From JAWLGZ01 sp041690635 (GTDB taxonomy: Bacteria; Pseudomonadota; Gammaproteobacteria; Thiohalomonadales; Thiohalomonadaceae), in the NCBI GenBank assembly GCA_041690635.1, contig JAWLGZ010000006.1, positions 215,492 through 279,491 of the forward strand: a DNA stretch of 64,000 bases, written 5' to 3'. Made by a program: the position numbers and the translations under genes. Within the stretch, counting starts at the first letter, position 1. The number at the start of each line of letters is the position of its first letter. Below are positions 24,730 to 36,847 of the stretch, piece after piece. The notes under the pieces are model-generated. The model was not told the DNA's origin. It made no database searches and saw nothing but the letters and a program-made list of their open reading frames with translations.

Positions 24730-25479
24730 ATGGCGGAGGTGATCGAGTACGGGAACATCTACTTTTTCTATAAACCCCGGGTCGAGGAGCACCAGGTCGG
24801 GGGCGGCGAGGAGGTTCAGCGCCTCTACGTGGTTTTGAGCCCGGTCGGGAAGCGGCGTTACCGGCTCGCGGTGCTTGGCCGCAAGCATCTGCCGGCTGTC
24901 GGTAATGGCGGTGAACGGTTGTGGGGGTTCGTGGAACAGGTGGAGAGTTCTCCGACCAGCCTGCGGGACACCCTTGAAGAGGGGCGATACCAGACCAGGA
25001 CCCGGGGCGAGCGGACGCAGCCGGCTGCACGCCCCGCTGGTGAGGGGGTGTACGCACTGGTGGATCACGGCCGGCACACCCACCTGTCCTACGCGCTCGA
25101 ACTGCCGAAGGAACCCGATGAGGTGCAGCACGACTTCAACATCGAGGAGGAGGGGAGCTACATCATCAGCATCAAGAATCCGGAACAGCCCTCTCCCAAG
25201 GGGGCGGGGCTGCGCGGCAAGCGCAAGGCCGCACTCCCGAAGCGGCTGAAGGAGAAGTTTCGCGGCCGCCGCTTCATCGGCGCCAACCCGCCCGACCTCA
25301 TGGATTACGAGGGGACGGAGTTCGTGCTGATCGGCGCCCGGGAGGACGCATCGGAGGAACTCGGCATCGACCTCCATCCCGAGGATGAGGACGAGCGTTC
25401 AGCCGAGGTGTTCAGCGACCTGCGTTTGCGCCGCACAGCCCACCCCACGCGCCCCCTGTTCGAGGGCACCTGGGAGTGA
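24730..25479 (+). CDS. Protein of unknown function, 249 residues
   Basis: I do not recognise the family. The gene looks real: GGAGG at 24721-24725, ATG at 24730 and strong codon bias through 750 bases. The N-terminal third (YGNIYFFYKPRVEE, RLYVVLSPVGKRRYRLAVLG) looks beta-rich; the middle has YALVDHGRHTHLSYALELP and the phrase EGSYIISIKNPE; a basic stretch GKRKAALPKRLKEKF and then NPPDLMDYEGTEFVLIGA follow, with an acidic C-terminus. There is no signal peptide or membrane helix, so a soluble cytoplasmic protein is likely. It is transcribed divergently from the glycan operon and shares its upstream region, which may or may not mean a functional link. Confidence 0.75.
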   Translation: MAEVIEYGNIYFFYKPRVEEHQVGGGEEVQRLYVVLSPVGKRRYRLAVLGRKHLPAVGNGGERLWGFVEQVESSPTSLRDTLEEGRYQTRTRGERTQPAARPAGEGVYALVDHGRHTHLSYALELPKEPDEVQHDFNIEEEGSYIISIKNPEQPSPKGAGLRGKRKAALPKRLKEKFRGRRFIGANPPDLMDYEGTEFVLIGAREDASEELGIDLHPEDEDERSAEVFSDLRLRRTAHPTRPLFEGTWE

Positions 25480-25531
25480 GGGCGGAGCCACCACTCGCTA
25501 CGGGCGGCCCAATCGAGTCAAGAGAGCCTGC

Positions 25532-25605
25532 TGTCATTGTGTGCGAAGCGATGCAATCCCTCGGTTCGGTGGTGAGAGATTGCTTCGCTTGCGGCTCGCA
25601 ATGAC
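25532..25605. repeat. Palindromic intergenic repeat, GTCATTGYG type
   Basis: Begins GTCATTG, ends CAATGAC, with internal GAAGCGATGCAAT / AGATTGCTTCGC arms. A related copy is at 56525-56596. This kind of palindrome (GTCATTGCGAG...GAGATTGCTTCGC...CAATGAC) is common between genes in many bacteria. It separates the unknown + strand gene from the convergent 94-residue gene. Confidence 0.7.
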
Positions 25606-25629
25606 GCTGTTGCGAGGTTCGGAAACCAG

Positions 25630-25914
25630 TTAGTGGCGCCCGATCATGCGATCGATGCGGCGCCCGATGTCATCGAAGGTGGCGAACAGCGCGGCGCGAA
25701 AGTCCTCCTCCTGCCATGATTCCGCCGCCGCCAGCCGTGCCCGGGCAAGTTGCTCGCCGGCCGTCCGGCGCTTCTTAACCAATTGATCCAGTTCGGTCTT
25801 CATTGAACCCTGCTCACCGCTGGGCGCCTGGTCGATATCGGCACGAATGCGGACGATCTGTCGATCGATGCGCTCCAGGCGTAACTGGAGGGTGTTGATC
25901 TCCTCGTGGCGCAT
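25630..25914 (-). CDS. Small coiled-coil protein of unknown function
   Basis: A 94-residue, charged, helical protein. Heptad-like spacing of hydrophobics runs from INTLQLRLERIDRQIVRIRADI to QLVKKRRTAGEQLARARLA, ending DDIGRRIDRMIGRH. GGGA lies about eight bases before the ATG at 25914. No membrane segment or signal peptide. It faces away from dnaE, whose start is 125 bases away, so the gap holds both promoters. I cannot name a family; a structural or adaptor helix is all that can be said. Confidence 0.65.
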   Translation of the reverse strand: MRHEEINTLQLRLERIDRQIVRIRADIDQAPSGEQGSMKTELDQLVKKRRTAGEQLARARLAAAESWQEEDFRAALFATFDDIGRRIDRMIGRH

Positions 25915-26039
25915 GACTGTTCCCTGTCGCGATGGCCCTTCCGCGAGTATAGGGCCAGGCCGTGTATCAGGGATCAGAGCCCTCAGCCCCGTTAGTCAAG
26001 TCTTGGCCCACCCGCCCGGTTGGGGTAACTTGCCCGGCC

Positions 26040-29567
<3,528 letters not shown>

Positions 29568-29680
29568 GCGCGTGTCTGCACCATGAACCCCGAACCATAT
29601 ACAGCGGCACTCGGGAAATAGTAGAATTCCCGGCCGGTTAACCCCTTATAGAAACCATTTCAACTCATTTCGCGACCCGC

Positions 29681-30640
29681 ATGAATCTGAACTTTCTCGA
29701 ATTTGAGCAGCCTATTGCCGAGCTGGAGGCGAAGATCGAGGAGCTGCGGTACGTGGGCGACGACAACGAGGTGAATCTCTCGGAGGAGATCGGCCGCCTG
29801 CAGGCGAAGAGCCGCAGCCTGACGGAATCCATCTTCTCCAACCTCACCGCCTGGCAAATCGCCCAGCTCGCCCGGCACCCGCAACGCCCCTACACCCTCG
29901 ACTACATCGGCCACCTGTTCACCGATTTCGAGGAGCTGCACGGAGATCGGGCGTTCGCCGACGACCCCTCCATCGTCGGCGGCGTGGGGCGGCTGGAGGG
30001 CAGGCCGGTGATGGTGATCGGCCATCAGAAGGGGCGCGATACCCGGGAGAAGGTCCACCGCAATTTCGGCATGCCGCGTCCCGAGGGCTACCGCAAGGCG
30101 CTCCGGCTGATGGAGATGGCCGAGCGGTTCCGGCTGCCGATCTTCACCTTTATCGACACGCCCGGCGCCTACCCCGGTCTGGGTGCCGAGGAGCGCGGGC
30201 AGAGCGAGGCGATCGCCCGCAACCTGCTGGTCATGTCCCGCCTCAAGACCCCCATGGTCTGCACCGTCATCGGCGAGGGCGGCTCCGGCGGTGCGCTCGC
30301 CATCGGCGTCGGCGATCGGGTGATGATGCTCGAATACAGCACCTACTCGGTCATCAGCCCTGAGGGGTGCGCCTCCATTCTGTGGAAGAGTGCAGAGCGT
30401 GCCTCCGATGCGGCCGAAGCACTCGGTATCACCTCCGGCCGGCTCAAGGAGCTGGGCCTCATCGACCGGGTGATCGAGGAACCGCTGGGCGGTGCCCACC
30501 GCGATGTGCCGGCGCTGATTGCGTCGGTCAAATCGGCCCTGCTGGAGACCCTCGGGGAGCTCGACGCACTTCCGATGGACCAGTTGCTCGAAAAGCGCTA
30601 CGAGCGGTTGATGGGCTTCGGCAACTTCAGCGAGGGCTGA
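29681..30640 (+). CDS. accA: Acetyl-CoA carboxylase carboxyltransferase subunit alpha
   Basis: A 319-residue protein, the size of E. coli AccA. It begins MNLNFLEFEQPIAELEAKIEEL and contains the crotonase-fold segments RVMMLEYSTYSVISPEGCASIL and GEGGSGGALAIGVGDRV that form the oxyanion and carboxybiotin sites. With AccD (not in the window) it transfers CO2 from biotin to acetyl-CoA, making malonyl-CoA for fatty-acid synthesis. No good ribosome site is seen before the ATG. A hairpin followed by T residues lies 55 bases after the stop. Confidence 0.98.
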   Translation: MNLNFLEFEQPIAELEAKIEELRYVGDDNEVNLSEEIGRLQAKSRSLTESIFSNLTAWQIAQLARHPQRPYTLDYIGHLFTDFEELHGDRAFADDPSIVGGVGRLEGRPVMVIGHQKGRDTREKVHRNFGMPRPEGYRKALRLMEMAERFRLPIFTFIDTPGAYPGLGAEERGQSEAIARNLLVMSRLKTPMVCTVIGEGGSGGALAIGVGDRVMMLEYSTYSVISPEGCASILWKSAERASDAAEALGITSGRLKELGLIDRVIEEPLGGAHRDVPALIASVKSALLETLGELDALPMDQLLEKRYERLMGFGNFSEG

Positions 30641-30694
30641 TGAGGCTCCACGGGGGCGTTAGGCGAAAACACCCTGCCCGAATGATGGAATCTC

Positions 30695-30729
30695 GTAGGG
30701 CGCAATCTCATTGCACCCTACGGGCTTTT
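30695..30729 (+). terminator. Repeat-derived hairpin with T-run after accA (possible terminator)
   Basis: GTAGGGCGCAAT (30695-30706) pairs with ATTGCACCCTAC (30710-30721) with one mismatch, followed by GGGCTTTTT. The stem is one of the GTAGGGCGCAAT-family repeats, here apparently usable as an intrinsic terminator. Confidence 0.5.
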
Positions 30730-30740
30730 TCAACAGCCGT

Positions 30741-30830
30741 GTAGGGCGGATTAGCGCAGCGTAACCCGCCACGGCGGCTCGGTTGCGAAAGCAACTTCGC
30801 CACTATTCGCCCGGAGGACCGGGCTCCTAC
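30741..30830. repeat. GTAGGGCGGATTA repeat followed by a REP-like element
   Basis: Bases 30741-30770 are a GTAGGGCGGATTA...CCGCC family member. Bases 30806-30830 (TTCGCCCGGAGGACC...GGGCTCCTAC) are a REP-like element of the family repeated at 34.9, 39.5 and 49.7 kb. Just upstream, TTTTTCAACAGCC (30726-30738) matches the terminal inverted repeat of the MITE-like element at 37574-37724. Confidence 0.7.
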
Positions 30831-30877
30831 CGGTGATAATTCCTCCCGCTTTGGCTTTCTTGTGACGGTGGTGAATA

Positions 30878-32224
30878 TTGGGCGGTGACCTTTCCCAGGA
30901 CCCGACGCTTTCCCGCCGGCTGCGCCGGGCGCTGGAGGCGCTGCCACAGCCGACCGCCTACCGGGTCGCCTTCAGCGGCGGTCTTGATTCCACTGTCCTT
31001 CTGCATCTCCTGGCCAGTTTGCGCGATGTGCTGCCGGCACCGGTGTCGGCGGTTCACGTCAACCACGGGCTCCATCCCGAATCGTCCACGTGGTCGGAGC
31101 GGTGCCGCCGTGCCTGCGAACAACTCGGCGTGCCGATTGTAGCCGTCGATGTGGACGCACGACCGGCCGCGGGGGAGAGTCCGGAGGCCGCCGCCCGGCA
31201 GGTCCGCTACCGGGCGTTCGCAGACGCAGTGAACGGGGGGGAGGCGATCCTCACCGCCCACCATCGGGGCGACCAGGCGGAGACCGTGTTGCTGCAGCTG
31301 TTTCGCGGTGCGGGGCCGCGGGGCTTGGCCGGCATGCCGGCGGCGGCGCCGTTTGCCGATGGCTGGCTGCTGCGCCCCCTGTTGCTCGCCGGTCTGGATC
31401 GGGCCGATCTGCGCTTGTATGCGGAGGCTCATGCCCTGAGCTGGATCGAGGACCCCAGCAACTTCGACACCGGGCTGGATCGCAACTTCCTGCGCCACAC
31501 CATCATGCCGGAGTTGAGTACCCATTGGCCGGGGCTCAATGCCGTGCTCGCCCGCAGCGCCGGCCACTTCGCCGAGGCCTCCATCCTGATGGATGCCCTG
31601 GCGGAGCAGGACTTGGCCGCCTGCCCCGGAATGCACCCGAATACCCTTTCGGTCCGATGCCTGACCGGCCTCTCTCCGGCTCGGGCGCGCAACCTGATCC
31701 GTTACTGGATCAGGGAAACAGGCGTGCCTTTGCCCGATAGCCGGCGTATCGAACGAATCCTGGAGGAGGTGATCCCGGCGCCGGCCGATGCCGAGCCGAT
31801 GGTGGCGTGGCGCGGTGCGGAGGTCCGGCGCTACCGGGATGATCTCTACGCGCTGGCCCCTTTGCCGCCGATCCCGACCGAATCGCTGCAGTGGGATTTG
31901 AAACGCCCCCTCACCCTGCCGAACGGGCTGGGCCGACTGGCGCCGCTGGCGGTCGAGGGTGCCGGGATACTGGCCTCGTTGGCAGCGGCAGGTGTCGGGG
32001 TCGCGTTTCGCCAGGGAGGCGAACGGTGCCGACCCGCCGGACGGCCCCACGGGCGCGAACTCAGGAAGCTGCTCCAGGAGGCGGGCATCCCGCCCTGGAT
32101 GCGGGAGCGTCTGCCGCTGATTACTGTCCAAGGAGAGGTGGCTCAGATCCCGGGTGTCACCACCTGCGAACCGTTCGCTGCCGGACCCGGCGAGCCGGGT
32201 ATTCAGATCCGTTGGGAAAGGTAG
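30878..32224 (+). CDS. tilS: tRNA(Ile)-lysidine synthetase
   Basis: A 448-residue protein with the N-type PP-loop FSGGLDSTVLLHLL near residue 30, VHVNHGLHPES, and LTAHHRGDQAETVLLQLFRG. The C-terminal half carries the tRNA-recognition domain with VAFRQGGERCRPAGR and PPWMRERLP. It makes lysidine at position 34 of the AUA-reading tRNA-Ile using ATP and lysine. An in-frame stop at 30872-30874 rules out anything further upstream, and no ATG or GTG lies between it and the PP-loop, so TTG 30878 must be the start, with no clear ribosome site. The gene is essential in most bacteria. Confidence 0.95.
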   Translation: MGGDLSQDPTLSRRLRRALEALPQPTAYRVAFSGGLDSTVLLHLLASLRDVLPAPVSAVHVNHGLHPESSTWSERCRRACEQLGVPIVAVDVDARPAAGESPEAAARQVRYRAFADAVNGGEAILTAHHRGDQAETVLLQLFRGAGPRGLAGMPAAAPFADGWLLRPLLLAGLDRADLRLYAEAHALSWIEDPSNFDTGLDRNFLRHTIMPELSTHWPGLNAVLARSAGHFAEASILMDALAEQDLAACPGMHPNTLSVRCLTGLSPARARNLIRYWIRETGVPLPDSRRIERILEEVIPAPADAEPMVAWRGAEVRRYRDDLYALAPLPPIPTESLQWDLKRPLTLPNGLGRLAPLAVEGAGILASLAAAGVGVAFRQGGERCRPAGRPHGRELRKLLQEAGIPPWMRERLPLITVQGEVAQIPGVTTCEPFAAGPGEPGIQIRWER

Positions 32225-32387
32225 GGTCGAGAGTGAACAGGGACAGGATTTTCCGCGTTACACCGTGCTCTTCACGCTTAACTCCCGCCAGCGTACCGGG
32301 CCGGCGTGCCGTTGCAACGCCGGGTGAAAACAACGACAATGGCGCCGGCCACCGCGCCCTATTTATTCCCCCGTCCGAGTCTTCCTG

Positions 32388-34031
32388 ATGACCAAATACG
32401 TGTTCATCACAGGCGGTGTCGTGTCTTCCCTCGGGAAGGGCATCGCTTCCGCCTCCCTTGCCGCCATCCTCGAGGCCCGCGGCCTCAAAGTCACCCTGCT
32501 GAAGCTGGACCCCTACATCAACGTCGATCCGGGCACGATGAGTCCGTTCCAGCACGGCGAGGTGTTTGTCACCGAGGACGGAGCAGAGACTGATCTGGAC
32601 CTGGGGCACTACGAGCGCTTCGTGCGTACCACCATGTCCCAGAAGAACAACTTCACCACCGGTCGGATCTACGAGAACGTGATCCGCAAGGAGCGGCGGG
32701 GCGATTACCTGGGCGGCACGGTGCAGGTGATCCCGCACATTACCGACGAGATCAAGCACAGCATTGCCGAGGGGGCGGGCGACGCCGACGTGGCGATGGT
32801 CGAGATCGGCGGCACGGTGGGCGATATCGAGTCGCTGCCGTTTCTGGAGGCGATCCGGCAGATGGCGGTGGAGTTGGGGCACGACAACGTGCTCTACATG
32901 CACCTGACCCTGCTGCCCTACATCCCCACTGCGGGTGAACTGAAGACCAAACCGACCCAGCACTCGGTGAAGGAGTTGCGCTCCATCGGTATCCAGCCCG
33001 ACATCCTGGTCTGCCGCGCCGACCGGCCGTTGCCGGAGGACGAGCGGCGCAAGATCGCCCTGTTCACCAACGTGGAGGAGCGGGCGGTGGTCACCGCGCA
33101 GGACGTGGACAGCATCTACAAGATCCCGCTGCTGCTGCACGCCCAGCACCTGGACGATATCGTGGTCGACAAGCTGCGGCTCGACGTACCGGAGGCGGAT
33201 CTCTCCGAGTGGCGCGAGGTGGTGGATGCCCAGACCAACCCCACCGGCGAGACCACCATCGCCATGGTGGGCAAGTACGTCGACCTGACCGAATCCTACA
33301 AGTCCCTCTCCGAGGCGCTGATCCATGCCGGCATTCGCACCCGGACCCGGGTGAAGATCGTCTATGTGGATTCGGAGGAGCTGGAACGCGAGGGCACCGG
33401 CTGCCTGGAGGGGATGGACGCCATCCTGGTACCGGGCGGTTTCGGTGAGCGGGGCGTGGAGGGAAAGATCAGCGCGGTGCGCTTTGCCCGCGAGCGGCAG
33501 GTGCCCTACCTCGGCATCTGTCTCGGTATGCAGGTGGCGGTGATTGAGTACGCCCGCAACGTGGCCGGCCTCACCGGCGCGCACAGCACCGAGTTCCGGC
33601 GCAATACCGAACACCCGGTCATCGCCCTGATCACCGAGTGGACCACCGCCGACGGCAGGGTCGAGCGGCGCTCTGCCGACTCGGACCTCGGCGGGACCAT
33701 GCGCCTGGGCGGGCAGACCTGCCATCTGGCCCCCGGGAGCCGGATCCAGGCCATCTACGGCAAGGACGCGATCGTCGAGCGCCATCGGCACCGCTATGAA
33801 TTCAACAACGGCTACCGTGAGAAGCTGGAGCAGGCGGGCCTGGTCTTCTCCGGCATCTCCGAGGACGGCGACCTGGCCGAGGTGATCGAACTACCGGATC
33901 ACCCGTGGTTCCTCGCCTGCCAGTTCCATCCGGAGTTCACCTCCACTCCGCGTGACGGCCATCCGCTCTTCTCCGGATTCGTAAACGCCGCCCGTTCGCG
34001 GCGCAAGCAGGACGGAGCCGCCGGTAAATGA
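32388..34031 (+). CDS. pyrG: CTP synthase
   Basis: A 547-residue enzyme. Synthetase domain: FITGGVVSSLGKGI at the N-terminus and DPYINVDPGTMSP. Glutaminase domain: nucleophile Cys378 in YLGICLGMQ and the His/Glu pair in CQFHPEF. It converts UTP to CTP with glutamine or ammonia and ATP. The stop overlaps the kdsA start (ATGA, 34028-34031), and the pyrG-kdsA-eno order is classical for gammaproteobacteria. The 163-base leader shows no attenuator that I can identify. Confidence 0.98.
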   Translation: MTKYVFITGGVVSSLGKGIASASLAAILEARGLKVTLLKLDPYINVDPGTMSPFQHGEVFVTEDGAETDLDLGHYERFVRTTMSQKNNFTTGRIYENVIRKERRGDYLGGTVQVIPHITDEIKHSIAEGAGDADVAMVEIGGTVGDIESLPFLEAIRQMAVELGHDNVLYMHLTLLPYIPTAGELKTKPTQHSVKELRSIGIQPDILVCRADRPLPEDERRKIALFTNVEERAVVTAQDVDSIYKIPLLLHAQHLDDIVVDKLRLDVPEADLSEWREVVDAQTNPTGETTIAMVGKYVDLTESYKSLSEALIHAGIRTRTRVKIVYVDSEELEREGTGCLEGMDAILVPGGFGERGVEGKISAVRFARERQVPYLGICLGMQVAVIEYARNVAGLTGAHSTEFRRNTEHPVIALITEWTTADGRVERRSADSDLGGTMRLGGQTCHLAPGSRIQAIYGKDAIVERHRHRYEFNNGYREKLEQAGLVFSGISEDGDLAEVIELPDHPWFLACQFHPEFTSTPRDGHPLFSGFVNAARSRRKQDGAAGK

Positions 34032-34864
34032 AGCTGTGCGGTTTCGAGGCGGGGCTCGGCGCGCCGCTGTTCCTGATTGCCGGCCCCTGTGTCATCGAGG
34101 GTGAGGCGTTGGTGCTGGAGACCGCCGGTCGGCTCCAGGAGATCACAGGACGGCTCGGGATCCCGTTCATCTTCAAGGCCTCCTTCGACAAGGCCAACCG
34201 CACCTCGGTGGGCAGTTTTCGCGGCCCGGGGATGGAGGAGGGGCTGCGCATCCTGGAGAAGGTGCGCAACCAACTCGGCGTGCCGGTGCTGACCGATGTG
34301 CATGAGGACACGCCGCTGGACGAGGTGGCCTCGGTGGTGGACGTGTTGCAGACCCCCGCCTTTCTCTGCCGCCAGACCAACTTCATCCAGGCGGTCGCCC
34401 GCCAGAACCGGCCGGTCAACATCAAGAAGGGGCAGTTCCTTGCTCCGTGGGACATGACCCACGTGGTGGAGAAGGCACGCGCGACCGGCAATGAGGATAT
34501 CCTCGTCTGCGAGCGTGGATTCACCTTCGGTTACAATAACTTGGTCACCGACATGCGCGGCCTTGCGGTGATGCGCGACACCGGCTGCCCGGTGGTGTTT
34601 GACGCCACCCATTCGGTTCAGCAGCCGGGCGGACTCGGCGGGCGCTCCGGCGGACAGCGGGAGTTCGTGCCGGTGCTGGCGCGAGCGGCGGTGGCGAGCG
34701 GTATCGCCGGCCTGTTCATGGAGACCCACCCGAATCCGGACCAGGCCCTGAGCGACGGCCCCAACTCCTGGCCGCTCGATCGGCTGGAGGCGCTGCTGGA
34801 GGTACTCAAGGAGCTGGACGGGACGGTCAAACGTCACGGCCTCGCAGAAACGGATGGCGCATAA
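34028..34864 (+). CDS. kdsA: 2-dehydro-3-deoxyphosphooctonate aldolase (KDO-8-P synthase)
   Basis: A 278-residue TIM-barrel aldolase joining arabinose-5-phosphate and PEP into KDO-8-phosphate for lipopolysaccharide core. Visible family motifs: LFLIAGPCVIEGE, FKASFDKANRTS, ILVCERGFTFGYNNLV and VFDATHSVQQPGG. ATG overlaps the pyrG stop. An intrinsic terminator follows directly after the TAA. Confidence 0.98.
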   Translation: MKLCGFEAGLGAPLFLIAGPCVIEGEALVLETAGRLQEITGRLGIPFIFKASFDKANRTSVGSFRGPGMEEGLRILEKVRNQLGVPVLTDVHEDTPLDEVASVVDVLQTPAFLCRQTNFIQAVARQNRPVNIKKGQFLAPWDMTHVVEKARATGNEDILVCERGFTFGYNNLVTDMRGLAVMRDTGCPVVFDATHSVQQPGGLGGRSGGQREFVPVLARAAVASGIAGLFMETHPNPDQALSDGPNSWPLDRLEALLEVLKELDGTVKRHGLAETDGA

Positions 34865-34866
34865 GG

Positions 34867-34893
34867 CTGTCACCTGACGGTGGCAGGCTTTTT
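34867..34893 (+). terminator. Intrinsic terminator after kdsA
   Basis: CTGTCACC-TGAC-GGTGGCAG (one G-T pair) followed by GCTTTTT. It starts three bases after the kdsA stop, in the expected place for the end of the pyrG-kdsA transcript. Confidence 0.75.
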
Positions 34894-34898
34894 CATTG

Positions 34899-35035
34899 GT
34901 AGGAGCCCGGCCCTCCGGGCGAACAGCGGCGAAGCCGCTTCAGACACGGTTACTGAAAGCGCCGTGCACGCCGTCTTGGCAAGGCACCGGTGGGCTTAAC
35001 GGTTCACCTGTTCGCCCGCGGGGGCGGGCTCCTAC
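34899..35035. repeat. REP-like pair (BIME-type) between kdsA and eno
   Basis: GTAGGAGCCCGGCCCTCCGG...GCGAA (34899-34923) and its inverted partner TTCGCCCGCGGGGGCGGG...CTCCTAC (35011-35035) bracket ~90 bases that include an AGCGGCGAAGCCGCTT hairpin. Same family as 39506-39598 and 49684-49778. Confidence 0.8.
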
Positions 35036-35111
35036 AATTTGCTGGCGGGGCTCACTCTCGGCAGCAAACAATTTGACTACACCAATAATAAGCAAGCTAA
35101 GGAAATCAGCC

Positions 35112-36410
35112 ATGGCATTGAACAAGACCCAAATCGTGGACGTGCGCGCGCGGGAGATCATCGACTCCCGAGGCAATCCCACCGTCGAGGCGGACGTGGT
35201 ACTCGCCTCCGGGGCGATTGGCCGTGCGGCGGTCCCCTCCGGCGCCTCCACCGGCTCGCGTGAGGCGATCGAACTGCGCGACGGTGACAAGAGCCGTTAT
35301 GGTGGCAAGGGTGTGCGCAAGGCGGTGGATCACGTCAACGGCGAGATCCGCAAGGCAGTACTGGAGAAGGACGCGGCCGACCAGGCCGCGCTGGATCAGA
35401 TCCTGATCGATCTTGACGGTACGCCGAACAAGGCCCGCCTGGGCGCCAACGCGATTCTGGCGGTCTCCCTGGCGGCGGCCAAGGCGGTGGCCACCGCAGT
35501 GGAACTGCCCCTTTACCGTTACCTGAACAGGGATCGCCAATTCGTCATGCCGGTGCCGATGATGAACATCATCAACGGCGGGGCGCACGCGGACAACAAC
35601 GTCGACCTGCAGGAGTTCATGATCATGCCGGTGGGCGCACCCTCGTTCTCCGAGGCGGTGCGCTACGGCGCTGAGGTGTTTCACGCACTGAAAAAGGTGC
35701 TGCACGACAAGGGACTGAACACCGCGGTGGGCGACGAGGGCGGTTTCGCTCCCAACCTGCCCTCCAACGAGTCGGCCATCGAGGTGATCCTGATGGCGAT
35801 CGAGCAGGCCGGCTACAAGGCGGGCGAGGATATCTTCATCGCCCTGGACGCAGCGAGCAGCGAATTCCACAAGGACGGCAAATACATCCTCGGATCCGAG
35901 AACAAGCAGTTGAACTCGGCCGAGTTTGCCGACTATCTGACCGCCTGGGTGGACAAATACCCCATCATCTCCATCGAAGACGGTATGGAGGAGAGCGATT
36001 GGGATGGCTGGAAGATCCTGACCGACAAGCTCGGCAAGCGGGTACAGCTGGTGGGCGACGATCTGTTCGTCACCAACACCGCCATCCTCAAGGAGGGGAT
36101 CGACAAGGGGATCGCCAACTCCATCCTGATCAAGGTGAATCAGATCGGCACCCTCACCGAAACCCTGGCGGCCATCGAGATGGCGCGCAACGCCGGCTAC
36201 ACCGCGGTGATCTCCCACCGCTCCGGCGAGACCGAGGACACCACCATCGCCGACCTCGCCGTGGCGACCGGCGCCGGCCAGATCAAGACCGGCTCCATGT
36301 CCCGCTCCGACCGGGTGGCCAAGTACAACCGCCTCATCCGCATCGAGGAGTCGTTGGGCGAAAAGGCGAAGTACCCCGGCCGCGAGGCGTTCTATAACCT
36401 CAAGGGATAG
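35112..36410 (+). CDS. eno: Enolase
   Basis: A 432-residue protein, same length as E. coli enolase. N-terminal IVDVRAREIIDSRGNPTVEA; metal ligands in IALDAASSEF and IEDGMEESDW; catalytic Glu in VGDEGGFAPN; substrate lysine/histidine loop in ISHRSGETEDT. Interconverts 2-phosphoglycerate and phosphoenolpyruvate; also a degradosome partner in relatives. AAGGA at 35098-35102 precedes ATG 35112. An in-frame start at 34896 falls in the REP-like repeats and is rejected. Confidence 0.98.
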   Translation: MALNKTQIVDVRAREIIDSRGNPTVEADVVLASGAIGRAAVPSGASTGSREAIELRDGDKSRYGGKGVRKAVDHVNGEIRKAVLEKDAADQAALDQILIDLDGTPNKARLGANAILAVSLAAAKAVATAVELPLYRYLNRDRQFVMPVPMMNIINGGAHADNNVDLQEFMIMPVGAPSFSEAVRYGAEVFHALKKVLHDKGLNTAVGDEGGFAPNLPSNESAIEVILMAIEQAGYKAGEDIFIALDAASSEFHKDGKYILGSENKQLNSAEFADYLTAWVDKYPIISIEDGMEESDWDGWKILTDKLGKRVQLVGDDLFVTNTAILKEGIDKGIANSILIKVNQIGTLTETLAAIEMARNAGYTAVISHRSGETEDTTIADLAVATGAGQIKTGSMSRSDRVAKYNRLIRIEESLGEKAKYPGREAFYNLKG

Positions 36411-36422
36411 ACCCCTGAATGA

Positions 36423-36522
36423 TTCACCACAGAGGCGCAGAGGACACAGAGGAGGCCGATCCCGACGCCTTCGTTTCCCTACATCGGGTTTACTCTGTGC
36501 CCTCCTTGCCCCTGTGGTGAAA
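36423..36522. repeat. Imperfect palindrome, TTCACCACAGAGGCRCAGAGG type
   Basis: Left arm TTCACCACAGAGGCGCAGAG and right arm ending CCCCTGTGGTGAAACC are complementary with mismatches. A half copy (CTCTGTGCCTTTGCGGTGAA) lies just upstream of ispF at 37823-37843. This sequence type is widespread between proteobacterial genes. Confidence 0.65.
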
Positions 36523-36553
36523 CCCTCCTTCGGGCTGAGCTGATCCGGACCGG

Positions 36554-36847
36554 ATGAAACTGCTGTTTGCGATCCTGCTGGTGCTTCTGCTGCTGCTTCA
36601 GTACCGTCTCTGGCTTGGCGAGGGCGGTATCGCGAAGGTGTGGCAACTGCAGCAGACGGTCGAGGTGCAACGGCAGGAGAACCGTGAACTCGAAGAGCGC
36701 AACAGCGCCCTCGAGGCAGAGGTGCGCGATCTCAAGGAGGGGCTCGCTGCCATCGAGGAGCGTGCCCGTAGCGACCTGGGGATGGTCCGGGAGGGGGAGA
36801 CCTTCTTCCAGATTGTGGATGAACTGCCCGCCGGACCTGAACGTTGA
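36554..36847 (+). CDS. ftsB: Cell division protein FtsB
   Basis: A 97-residue bitopic protein: a membrane helix at residues ~3-20 (LLFAILLVLLLLLQYRLW), then a coiled coil (QLQQTVEVQRQENRELEERN) and the conserved ARSDLGMVREGETFFQIV. FtsB joins FtsL and FtsQ in the divisome. The neighbourhood eno-ftsB-ispD-ispF is the standard one. The stop overlaps the ispD start (TTGA). Confidence 0.95.
   Translation: MKLLFAILLVLLLLLQYRLWLGEGGIAKVWQLQQTVEVQRQENRELEERNSALEAEVRDLKEGLAAIEERARSDLGMVREGETFFQIVDELPAGPER

Noticed and set aside
34896..35111. N-terminal extension of enolase
   Set aside because: The upstream in-frame region is translated REP-like repeat sequence; enolases start at the ATG 35112 motif and a ribosome site precedes it.
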